DNA from: Gammaproteobacteria bacterium
Lineage (GTDB): Bacteria; Pseudomonadota; Gammaproteobacteria; Pseudomonadales; Azotimanducaceae
Length of the DNA: 38,299 nucleotides
Reading direction: 5' to 3'
Assembly (NCBI GenBank): GCA_012961165.1
Contig: DTZW01000080.1
Coordinates: 1 to 38,299, forward strand
A program made the position numbers and the translations under genes. A model generated the notes under the pieces. The model was not told the DNA's origin. It ran no database searches and worked only from the letters and a program-made list of their open reading frames with translations. Shown here in pieces: positions 1-8,900 of this stretch. How positions within the stretch are numbered: position 1 is the stretch's first letter; every line of letters starts with the position of its first letter.

Positions 1-357
1 TTCGCTTTCTGGTCGAATGAAGATTATGCCGCTATCCCGTCTGAACATCTTTTAGATGCCGATGGTTTCCTTTGGCAGTATTCAGACTTCGAGAATCAAG
101 GATTTCTCTGGCAATATGGCTTTATCTGGCAGTATTCGGATATAGAAAATCAAGGATTTCTCTGGCAGTATTCGTCGCCGGAAAATCAAGGATTTCTCTG
201 GCAGTATTCGGATTTCGAAACCAACGGGTTGAACTGGGACATAGATAGCCTGGTTCAAAATGGACTGGTTGGAAATCTTGGCGAGGGCATGCAGGATTCG
301 GGTTTCCTTTGGCAGTATGGTAGCCCTGAGATAGCCCGCTGGGTTAAGCAAGAATGA
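1..357 (+). CDS. C-terminal fragment of a GFLWQYS-repeat protein (5' end outside window)
   Basis: A reading frame is already open at base 1 and stops at TGA 355-357, leaving the last 118 residues. They are dominated by an aromatic repeat, GFLWQYS followed by an acidic or Asn-rich linker. Copies start near residues 22, 34, 40, 52, 64 and 101, with looser versions at the very start (FAFWSNED) and at residue 76 (GLNWD). The C-terminus is WVKQE. No catalytic motif is visible. I recall similar GFLW-type tandem repeats at the C-termini of some secreted S8 serine peptidases, so that is one possibility, but the catalytic part would be outside the window and this is inference. The stop overlaps an ATG (ATGA, 354-357), which suggests translational coupling to the sensor kinase downstream. 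The frame is clear; the function is not. Confidence 0.75.
   Translation, partial: FAFWSNEDYAAIPSEHLLDADGFLWQYSDFENQGFLWQYGFIWQYSDIENQGFLWQYSSPENQGFLWQYSDFETNGLNWDIDSLVQNGLVGNLGEGMQDSGFLWQYGSPEIARWVKQE
61..320 (+). repeat. Tandem coding repeat encoding GFLWQYS units
   Basis: Three long near-identical copies of a unit containing AATCAAGGATTTCTCTGGCA begin near 91, 145 and 181. The last two are exactly 36 bases apart and the first two 54 bases apart (36 plus 18). Shorter copies (TTTCCTTTGGCAGTAT) occur near 66 and 303. All period lengths are multiples of 3 and keep the coding frame, so copy number could change without breaking the protein. Confidence 0.85.
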
Positions 358-409
358 GGAAAGTTCCATTTTAAAGTGTTTTTGGAAACTTCAGTTTAGT
401 TGTTTTTTG

Positions 410-3400
410 ATGCTGAGCCTGATCCACCTTGGATCAGTAGTCTCAGCATCGGACCTCGTTAGTCGTTTAAACCCAACATTTGACCGAATAAACGCTACAG
501 ACGGTTTGTCTCAAACAAGCGTCAATGTGATTTCCCAGGATTCAATGGGATTGATCTGGATTGGAACTACGGAGGGCTTAAACCGTTACGACGGTGAGCA
601 ATTTGAGACGTTCTTTAACGTGCCAAATGATGACTCTAGCATTTCTCATGATTATGTCTCTGCGATAATCGAGGACGGCCAAGGAGATATATGGATAGGC
701 ACGGATAACGGGCTGAACGTATTCGACCGAGCGAAGTCAACGTTTAGCCTGGTCGGATTAGCCAGCGAAGAATTCGCGGCCGATGCCGCACATAGTTCTA
801 TCCGCTCCTTGTTTATAGACAAGGAAGGAATTCTATGGATTGGGACGGGTGGCGGGTTGGTGAGAAGAGCGAATGATGGTTCGCTGATTCACTACCGTCA
901 CGACTCTTCTGACGAGAATACCCTTGGTGAAGGAGGTGTAAGAGCCATAGCCCAGGATGGGCAAGGAAATATCTGGTTAGGCACTGATGCCAGTGGGCTT
1001 TCAAGAATAAACCCAGAAACAGAAATAATCGAACGATTTGAGCGTGACTTCGAAGAGTTTGGCCTACCAGACAACTCTATCCGCGATCTGTTGATAGTTT
1101 CAAACGAGATGTATATAGCTACCTTCAATGGTGGACTATGGCGCGCAAATACCAAGGCGCTGCGATTCCAGCCTTTCCGACTCGTTACAACTCAAGGACG
1201 GGAGATAGTAAGGACAAGATCATTGCTCCGTGATAGCGCGGGGCAGGTCTGGGTAGGCACGGACGAAGGTCTGTTTTTGATCGACCCATCTTTTGAGAAC
1301 GTTCAAAATATTTCTCACCGCCCTACTGACCCAGGCAGTCTATCTGACAACGTCGTCGCCGCCCTGTTTGAAGATAAGGGGGGCGTGATCTGGGTCGGTA
1401 CTTATAACGGTGTCAGCAAGTGGAACTCAAGGGCTCCGAAATTCGCCCTTTATCGGATGGACAAGAACACCCAAGGGGGGTTGGCCGGCGACTCGATAAC
1501 TTCGTTCGTCGAGGACGAAGAAACGCTGTGGATCGGAACATTAACTGGCCTCAGCGCTTATAACAAAACCCTTTCGCGCTTTCGACTGGTAAATGAAATA
1601 GACCTCGCAGACCGGCGAGTAATGACCTTGGCGGTTGAGAAAGGCGAACGGTCTACGCTTTGGATTGGATCGATGAGCGGCGGGTTGACTTCATATTCAG
1701 ATAACACACAGCGGAATTTTACCGCGAGCAGTGACCCCGAGAGCATCGCGAGTAACCAGATCAGCAAGGTGTTTGTTGATAGCAAAGGTCGCGTGTGGGT
1801 CGGAATGTATGGGACTGGTGTGGACCTGTACTTGGGTGAAAAGAGTTTTAAGCATTATCCAAGGCCAGGCGCTGACTTTTCAGATCTTCGTATTACGGAT
1901 ATTGCGGAGGGTGATCAAGGCAAGATCTGGATCTCAAGCAATGGCGGTGGTTTGATGATTCTCGATCCTGAGCGCGAGATTACCACAGTGCTGCGACATG
2001 AACCCGATATAGAAAATACTATTTCATCAGACAACCTCGTATCAGTATCCAAGGGGGAAGCAGGGATGTGGGTCGGGGCTAGAGATGCTGGCGTCAGCGT
2101 TATAGATCTCACCACGCTGGAGGTTAAACGGATAACGAAAAGCGATGGGCTGTCTTCAGTCGCGGCATATGGAGTGCTGGAAGACGCGTCCGGAAGTACT
2201 TGGGTAAGCGGCGGGAAGGGATTGTCGGTCTTGGCAGAAAGCGGGGAGCTTGACGTATATGACGCGAGTCACGGCCTCCAAGCGGATGACTTTAATAGTG
2301 GCGCCTATCTAAAAATGAAGGACGGTACCTTCCTTTATGGTGGCAATTCAGGCTTTAACGCGTTTGATCCATTGCAAATCCATCCTAGTACCTTTAACCC
2401 GCCGGTTCAGCTAACCGGGTTCAAAAAATTTAATGAGAGCATTGTTTTCGAGACGCCTTGGGATGAGCTAAACAAAATTGAGATCGAACACGACGATTAC
2501 GTGATCGCGTTCGAGTATGGGGCAATGGATTATTCGAGTTCTGCTCGCAACCAGTACGAATACTTTCTTGAGGGCTTTGACGCGGGCTGGGTTGCAGCAG
2601 GAAACGAGCGCTCTGTGACCTATACGAACTTGGACCCGGGGCGGTATACCTTTCGAGTTCGAGCGACAAACCGCGATGGTGTTTGGAGTGACCAAACTGT
2701 CGCCGTGGGGCTGAGGGTTGCGCCACCACTTTACGCTACCTGGTGGGCGTATATCGGGTATTCCATTCTCTTGGTGATGTTTCTTACAGGCGCCTACAAG
2801 CAGAATTCGCGAAGGATGACCAGGATCACTGAGGATTCCCACCGCGCTCGTCTGGAAAAATACGTACAGACCCTAGAGCAGGCGACAGACGCTATTGCGA
2901 TAGCATCTGAAAACGGCCTGATTGAATACCGAAATGAGCTTTTTTTCACGTTGTTCGATAGCCCAAGGATCGACGCAGGAGATGAAGCTGCCGGCGGAAA
3001 GTTACTTGAAATACTATTCGATTCAGAATCGGATCGCGCCGAGGTGACGGCTCGCGTTGCCGAGGCGGGTCGATTCTCGACAGAAGTCGCGCACGAATTG
3101 TCTGTCACAAAATACTACGAAATCAGCGTGGCACGAACTGAATTTCAGGGTGTGGTGACTTTAATAGCGATCGCACGAGACATTACTCAACGAAAGGAAA
3201 CTGAACGACAACTTGAACACTACTCACGAAACCTTGAGCAACTTGTCGACGAGCGAACCAGTAAGTTGGAGGAAGAAGTGAGTAAAAGCATCTTGCAGCA
3301 GAAGGCGCTCGAAAATTCACTTGTGGAAAAAGAGCTACTGATAAAAGAGGTCCATCATCGAGTGAAGAATAACATGCAGGTTATCTCAAGCTTGCTGAGT

Positions 3401-3940
3401 ATTCAGGCCGAGGGTGCAGGAGACGAAGCCTATTCAAGTCTCCTTAATGAAAGTCAGCAACGGATTAAGTCCATGGCGCTGATTCATGAAACGCTCTACC
3501 AATCAAAAGATCTTCTAAAAATTGATTTCCAGGAGTACATAGAGTCGCTAACCAACAGTTTATGTCGGTCATACATAGTTCCGGGGGTGTCAGTTTTCGT
3601 GGATGTCAACGTAGAGAATGTAGTGTTGGACCTGGAGACTGCCGTTCCATGCGGCCTCATAATAAACGAGCTTGTATCGAATTCTTTGAAGCACGCATTT
3701 CATGATAAGGAAGAGACAGGGATTATTGATATTGATTTTGTAAGCACTGATGATAGCTATGATCTGCGCGTAGCGGACAACGGGGTTGGGCTCCCTTCAG
3801 ATTTCGATCTCAAGAGGAATACATCCATGGGGCTGGAAATTGTAACAATTCTAATTGACCAACTTGAGGGCACGCTATCTGCATATGATGATGATGGAGC
3901 AGTCTTCCAGATTCAGTTCCCAAGGATCATAAATGAGTAA
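410..3940 (+). CDS. Hybrid-type propeller sensor histidine kinase (Reg_prop / Y_Y_Y / PAS / HisKA_2 / HATPase)
   Basis: Large sensor kinase. Residues about 35-665 hold many two-component-regulator propeller repeats (IWIGT..GL and variants), followed by a Y_Y_Y domain (about 694-770, with YTNLDPGRYTFRVRA), one membrane segment (about 777-796), a PAS domain (about 820-927), a coiled coil, a HisKA_2 dimerisation domain with EVHHRVKNN (His982, His983) and a HATPase domain with N box (Asn1086, Asn1091) and DNGVGLP. The propeller should lie in the periplasm and the kinase in the cytoplasm. The start is uncertain: ATG 410 (or TTG 407) gives only a short, weakly charged leader. The in-frame codons upstream (from 371) would extend a good signal peptide but have no ATG; see the finding on bases 354-412. 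It overlaps the next gene by 8 bases (ATGAGTAA). No receiver domain is present, so the partner is probably the adjacent regulator. Confidence 0.9.
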   Translation: MLSLIHLGSVVSASDLVSRLNPTFDRINATDGLSQTSVNVISQDSMGLIWIGTTEGLNRYDGEQFETFFNVPNDDSSISHDYVSAIIEDGQGDIWIGTDNGLNVFDRAKSTFSLVGLASEEFAADAAHSSIRSLFIDKEGILWIGTGGGLVRRANDGSLIHYRHDSSDENTLGEGGVRAIAQDGQGNIWLGTDASGLSRINPETEIIERFERDFEEFGLPDNSIRDLLIVSNEMYIATFNGGLWRANTKALRFQPFRLVTTQGREIVRTRSLLRDSAGQVWVGTDEGLFLIDPSFENVQNISHRPTDPGSLSDNVVAALFEDKGGVIWVGTYNGVSKWNSRAPKFALYRMDKNTQGGLAGDSITSFVEDEETLWIGTLTGLSAYNKTLSRFRLVNEIDLADRRVMTLAVEKGERSTLWIGSMSGGLTSYSDNTQRNFTASSDPESIASNQISKVFVDSKGRVWVGMYGTGVDLYLGEKSFKHYPRPGADFSDLRITDIAEGDQGKIWISSNGGGLMILDPEREITTVLRHEPDIENTISSDNLVSVSKGEAGMWVGARDAGVSVIDLTTLEVKRITKSDGLSSVAAYGVLEDASGSTWVSGGKGLSVLAESGELDVYDASHGLQADDFNSGAYLKMKDGTFLYGGNSGFNAFDPLQIHPSTFNPPVQLTGFKKFNESIVFETPWDELNKIEIEHDDYVIAFEYGAMDYSSSARNQYEYFLEGFDAGWVAAGNERSVTYTNLDPGRYTFRVRATNRDGVWSDQTVAVGLRVAPPLYATWWAYIGYSILLVMFLTGAYKQNSRRMTRITEDSHRARLEKYVQTLEQATDAIAIASENGLIEYRNELFFTLFDSPRIDAGDEAAGGKLLEILFDSESDRAEVTARVAEAGRFSTEVAHELSVTKYYEISVARTEFQGVVTLIAIARDITQRKETERQLEHYSRNLEQLVDERTSKLEEEVSKSILQQKALENSLVEKELLIKEVHHRVKNNMQVISSLLSIQAEGAGDEAYSSLLNESQQRIKSMALIHETLYQSKDLLKIDFQEYIESLTNSLCRSYIVPGVSVFVDVNVENVVLDLETAVPCGLIINELVSNSLKHAFHDKEETGIIDIDFVSTDDSYDLRVADNGVGLPSDFDLKRNTSMGLEIVTILIDQLEGTLSAYDDDGAVFQIQFPRIINE

Positions 3941-5996
3941 CAGCGTTTTAATCGTTGAAGATGAGGTGCTGGTCGCAAGAGATATTCGTGCTCGTCTCGA
4001 GCGTATGGGCTACACAGTTGCTGGTACTGCTGCCAAAGGTGAGGACGCCATAAAACTTGCTTTGAGTGAAAATCCGGATTTGATCCTTATGGATATTAAC
4101 CTCCGAGGTGAAATGGATGGTATTGAGGCAGCAACGAAGATTAACGAAGCCAGGTCGATCCCTGTTATTTTCTGCACCGCGTATTCGAACGATGAAGTGT
4201 TACAGCGCGCTAAGGTCACATCCCCTTTTGGCTATGTGCTAAAGCCGTTTGATAACAGAGAACTTTCTATAAATATAGAAATTGCTCTCTTTAAGCATAA
4301 AGTAGAGCGAGACCTGGCAGACACCAAGCAAAACCTGGATGCCACTCTGAAAAATGTGAGCGACGGTGTAATTGCAGCAGATGCAGGTGGCAAGATATTC
4401 CTGATTAATCCCATGGCAGAGAAGATAGTGGGTTGTGAGGCTGGGGCTGGATTTGGAATGGGCATTGATGATCTTTTCAAGCTGGAGGCGTTCGAATCCG
4501 GGCAAGCGGTTATCAACCTGATGAGTCCGGAAACTTTTGCCTACTGGAAGCAGTTTAGTGGTATTCGACAAATGCTTACGCGTGCTGATGGACGAACAGT
4601 ACCGATTGAACTAAGTGCAAACTTTTTGGACAAAGACTCTAATCTTACGGTTGTTACGTTTAGGGACATTTCGCAACAACTCGGTTACGAGGAAACAATT
4701 CAGAAAAACGCCTTCTTTGATGGTTTGACAGAGCTTCCCAACAGGGCTCTGTTCGTGGATCGCCTTAATCGATCGATTAACCGGCGGGAAAGAGACGGCC
4801 AACAGGGGGAGTTCTCGGTTCTATTCATCGGGCTTGATGGTTTCGCAGTGATTAATGAAGGGTTTGGTCACGAGGTTGGTGACAAGGTCATCACTGAAAT
4901 TGGAAAGCGAATTAGGGAAATTTTTCGCGATGACGATACAGTTTCCCGGTTTAGCGGCGATATATTTGCGGTTCTGTTGGATCCAGTCGACGCAGTGGCC
5001 GAGTCGATACAGGCCTGTCAGCGAATCACGACTGCGGTCCGGGAACCCATTGCTGTCAATGATAATACGCTGAATATTAGTGCATCGGTCGGGGTCGTAG
5101 TGAATAGCGGCGATTATCATTCAGCCGATGAAATGCTGCGTGATGCTGACACAGCCCTGCATCGTGCGAAGACAGATGCTCAGGGTTCATACGTCGTGTT
5201 CGACAACGCGATGTATGAAGACGCCGTAAGGTTTATTGATCGAAAAAACGGGATGCAGAAGGCGTTAGTCGAGGGTGTTTTCGACGTTCAATACCAGCCG
5301 ATCATTGACCTGGAAACAGGGCAGCTTTCCAGTATGGAAGCGCTGTTGCGCTGGCCGCATCCGGAAGAGGGAATGATCCCCCCAGAAGAGTTTATTCCCA
5401 TTGCGGAAGCTACTGGATTGATCATGCCACTGGGTGAATATGTGCTAAGAAAAGTATGCAACCAGATCCGTAGCTGGAGAGATATGGGATTAGACGGTTT
5501 TCGAGTAGCAGTAAATTTCAGTGCGCGTCAGTTTGAAACAGATGTGTCGGCACTAGTTCAAGATGCGATGGCGACTTCAGGAATAGAGCCGTCGACTTTG
5601 ACTATAGAGATCACAGAAGGCCTGGCGATGAAGAATGTGGAGCACTACACAACGATGCTCGAAGATTTACGCCGTCTCGGGGTGAACATCAGCATGGATG
5701 ACTTTGGCACAGGCTATAGCTCATTGTCATACTTAAAACGATTTCCACTGACGACCTTAAAGATTGATCGCTCTTTTATCAAAGATCTTCATATAGATGA
5801 AGACGATAGAGAGATAACCAAGGCCATCATCGCTATGGGTCAGAGTTTGAATCTGACGACGCTGGCCGAAGGCGTTGAAAATGAAGAGCAGTTAGAGATT
5901 TTACGTGACTATGGTTGTGACTACATTCAAGGCTATTACTACAGCAAACCAATGCCTGCAGCTGAAATGACCGAGTATCTGCGTAGCCTGGAATGA
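3933..5996 (+). CDS. Response regulator with REC-PAS-GGDEF(degenerate)-EAL, probable c-di-GMP phosphodiesterase
   Basis: Cytoplasmic regulator of 687 residues. The receiver domain (about 4-115) has the acidic pair Glu9/Asp10, phosphoacceptor Asp54 (LMDINL) and Lys104 (LKPF). A PAS domain covers about 136-250. The GGDEF domain (about 258-423) carries SGDIF at residues 341-345 instead of GGDEF, so cyclase activity is unlikely; it may bind GTP as a regulator of the EAL domain. The EAL domain (about 434-687) keeps the family's key residues: Glu469 of EAL, Asn in VNFSARQ, Glu in TIEITEG, the Asp pair in DDFGTG, Lys in LKIDRSF, Glu in LAEGVEN and QGYYYSKPM. The expected reaction is hydrolysis of c-di-GMP to pGpG. 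It overlaps both flanking kinase genes (8 and 4 bases), which suggests that one or both feed phosphate to Asp54. Confidence 0.93.
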   Translation: MSNSVLIVEDEVLVARDIRARLERMGYTVAGTAAKGEDAIKLALSENPDLILMDINLRGEMDGIEAATKINEARSIPVIFCTAYSNDEVLQRAKVTSPFGYVLKPFDNRELSINIEIALFKHKVERDLADTKQNLDATLKNVSDGVIAADAGGKIFLINPMAEKIVGCEAGAGFGMGIDDLFKLEAFESGQAVINLMSPETFAYWKQFSGIRQMLTRADGRTVPIELSANFLDKDSNLTVVTFRDISQQLGYEETIQKNAFFDGLTELPNRALFVDRLNRSINRRERDGQQGEFSVLFIGLDGFAVINEGFGHEVGDKVITEIGKRIREIFRDDDTVSRFSGDIFAVLLDPVDAVAESIQACQRITTAVREPIAVNDNTLNISASVGVVVNSGDYHSADEMLRDADTALHRAKTDAQGSYVVFDNAMYEDAVRFIDRKNGMQKALVEGVFDVQYQPIIDLETGQLSSMEALLRWPHPEEGMIPPEEFIPIAEATGLIMPLGEYVLRKVCNQIRSWRDMGLDGFRVAVNFSARQFETDVSALVQDAMATSGIEPSTLTIEITEGLAMKNVEHYTTMLEDLRRLGVNISMDDFGTGYSSLSYLKRFPLTTLKIDRSFIKDLHIDEDDREITKAIIAMGQSLNLTTLAEGVENEEQLEILRDYGCDYIQGYYYSKPMPAAEMTEYLRSLE

Positions 5997-8900
5997 ACTG
6001 GCCCGGGAATGCGCGATCTGACAACCTCAAAATTCGTTCATTTGCTTTCTTTCAAATTGTGAAGCTAATCTGTTTGACCTTTTTTGTCTCAATGTTGACC
6101 GCTGGTGCGTATGGCGCAAACAAAAATGTCCCTCCCATTGATGAGAAACAGGTAGTTTTTAGAAGGCTGCCTCCAGAGGTGCGGTTGACACAATCTCAAG
6201 TGACAGCGATTGCTCAGGATGGTGCCGGTTTTATTTGGTTTGGAACGCCGAGTGGTCTGAATCGATTTGATGGGTATAGGGTTCGGAAGTACTTGAAAGG
6301 TGATGCGGCTGAATCCATACCACATGATTTTGTTCGGTCGTTGCTAGTCGATAGTTCTGGTGTTTTATGGATTGGCACCGGTGGTGGGCTCTCGGTATAT
6401 GATCCCGGGACTCAGAGCTTCCGCTATATAGAACTGCTTCACGGTGGTGAATTAAATGTCTATGTCATATATGAGTCTCAATCTGGTGAAGTTCTGGTAG
6501 GAACATCGCTTGGGATTTTCTCAGTGAAGACTGGCGCTGATAAAAGAGTTCAATATTTAGATTCTTTAAGGGAACCCGTTCGCGCGATAGCGCAAGACAC
6601 CGAAGGGCGGGTTTGGGTTGGAACAGAAAGGAATGGCTTGTTCCGGCAGGAAGGCAACCGGTTTGTTGCGGCTGATGGTATCGATGAGAAGTATGGAGTA
6701 GGCCCCGATGCTTATATCCGAGAGCTTCTTTTTGATATGGAAGGTAACCTGTGGATCGCAACATACAATGATGGTCTTTCGGTTCTTTCTAAAACGGGGG
6801 TGTTCCAGAGCTTTACAGAAAGTGGTGACCCTGAAGGCAAGCGGGTTCGTGCTCTGCTCGAGGACAATCTGGGAAACATTTGGGTTGGTTCAGATAAGGG
6901 TCTGCATAAATGGGACAGAGATAAGCAGAAGCTACATTCATACTCACATGATCCCGGTAAGACTGAGGGGCTGATAGGAAACTTGGTTCACGACCTATTT
7001 CAAGATGTTGGCGGTGTCATTTGGGTGAGCACATTTAAGGGGGTAAGTTCATTCAATACCCAAACTACTCAATTCCCCATCTATGGACTGGAAGGTCTGG
7101 ATGTTGATGATTCCATTTCTTCGTTAGCAGTAGATTCGTTGGGTAAGGTCGCAGTTGGGACTCATTCGGGAGTGGCGATTTGGGATCCACTAGCTGGAAC
7201 CATGCAAGATTTTCGGGATTCGGCTGGGGAACTGTTTTCAGACCATGTGATGAATCTTTTGTTTGATAGTTTCGACCGGTTGTGGATTGGAACTTATTCA
7301 AATGGGGTCTACCTCTATTCTAACCATACATTGGTTGCGCATTTTGTTCACGAGGATGATGGGACGGCCTCTTTGAGCTCAAATGCGATAACTGATTTGT
7401 ATCTGTCGAGTACTGGTGATGTTTGGGTGTCGACTTTCGGGGGAGGTGTAAATAGATTCGTGTCGATTGAGGAGGGTTTTGAAAGATATCCTGAACTGAG
7501 CAATCTTTCGGGTCAGTTTCCTGACCTCAGGTGTTATGAAATTGACGAAAATGCATTAGGAACGTTGTGGATAGGTACCGCCGAAGGTGTTCTCGGCTTG
7601 GATCCTGTTACTGGGGATACGGCTCGACTTGGTTCAGATGAAACTGAATTGGTTGATAGCGGTGATATTATCAGTGTTCTGGCGACGCAGGATGGCATTT
7701 GGTTCGGGAGTCTGGAAGGAGGTCTGTTTTATTTCAATTTCAGTAGCAACGAGTTAGAACGCAAGTTTGGATTAAATCTAACTGAAGGAGCAGCGGTTTA
7801 TGGACTCTTGAGCGCTGCCGATGAGAGTGTCTGGATCTCTAGCTCGGGTTCAATATTGAGGTTAGACGATACCGATAAGGTGTTGAAATTTGACCATACG
7901 CACGGTGTTCAAGTTGGTGAACTAAATTTTAATGCGGACATAAACTTGACTCCAGAGATACTTTTATTTGGAGGAAACGAGGGAGTTAATGTAGTACGAA
8001 CAGAGCAGGTTCGACGAAACGATTATGTTCCCCCGGTTCGCGTTACACAGCTTCTTCTTAACAATAAGAAAGCTGAATTATCCAGCGTGGGAATGTTACA
8101 GCTTGAGTATGGCGTTAACGGGCTGTCAGTCGAAGTCGCAGCGTTAGATTACACCTATCCCCAGAAAAATCGTTATCAATACAAACTGGAGGGCTATGAT
8201 GCCCGCTGGATCGACAACGGTACCAATCGAAACATCACCTATACAAACCTCGACCCTGGATCGTATCTGTTACGAGTCCAGGGGGCTAACAGTGATGGAG
8301 TGTGGAATGAGGATGGACTTAGCATTCCCATAACAATCAATTCGCCTCTGTGGGCTACGTGGTGGGCGTATTGTGCATATGTTGCTTTAGCACTGTTTTC
8401 GCTCTATCAGCTGATGATATTCAGCTCGAAAAGAATCAACCGGCAGGCAGAGGACCGTTTCAATAGACGATTGAGAGGCTATGTTGAATCCCTGGATGAC
8501 ACGGCTGAATGCGTACTAAATGCCAATCAACAGGGGAATGTGATGTTCTCTAATAATGCGGTAGCCGGTGTTCTTGGTAAACGTCCGTCCGAGGTGGGTG
8601 GCTACCCGCTTTTTGAAATACTGTTCCAGCAAGCGGGTCAGCGCCATGAGGCAAAAGAGTACGTTGATAGCGGTAATAACTTCCGGGAGGAGGTTCCCTA
8701 CCTAATGTCTGATGGGACCGGAAAAATACTCGAAATTAGCGTCTCTCCGGCGTTGGAAATCCCTGAAGACGGCGTGGCATACGTCAGTATCGTGAGGGAT
8801 GTCACAGAGCGAAGCCGAGAGCAGTCAGCCCTTAGGGTTAGCCACGACCAGCTCACAGGAGAATTAAATAATCTGCACAATCAGCTAGATATTGCCTTGG

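Noticed and set aside
91-210. CRISPR-like direct repeats of about 30 bases
   Set aside because: Spacers are 6 or 24 bases, periods are multiples of 3 and the repeats encode GFLWQYS in an open frame, so they are coding repeats.
82-369. Minus-strand frame of 95 codons with ILPEKSLIF repeats
   Set aside because: It is the antisense of the GFLWQYS coding repeat; the repeat explains its length.
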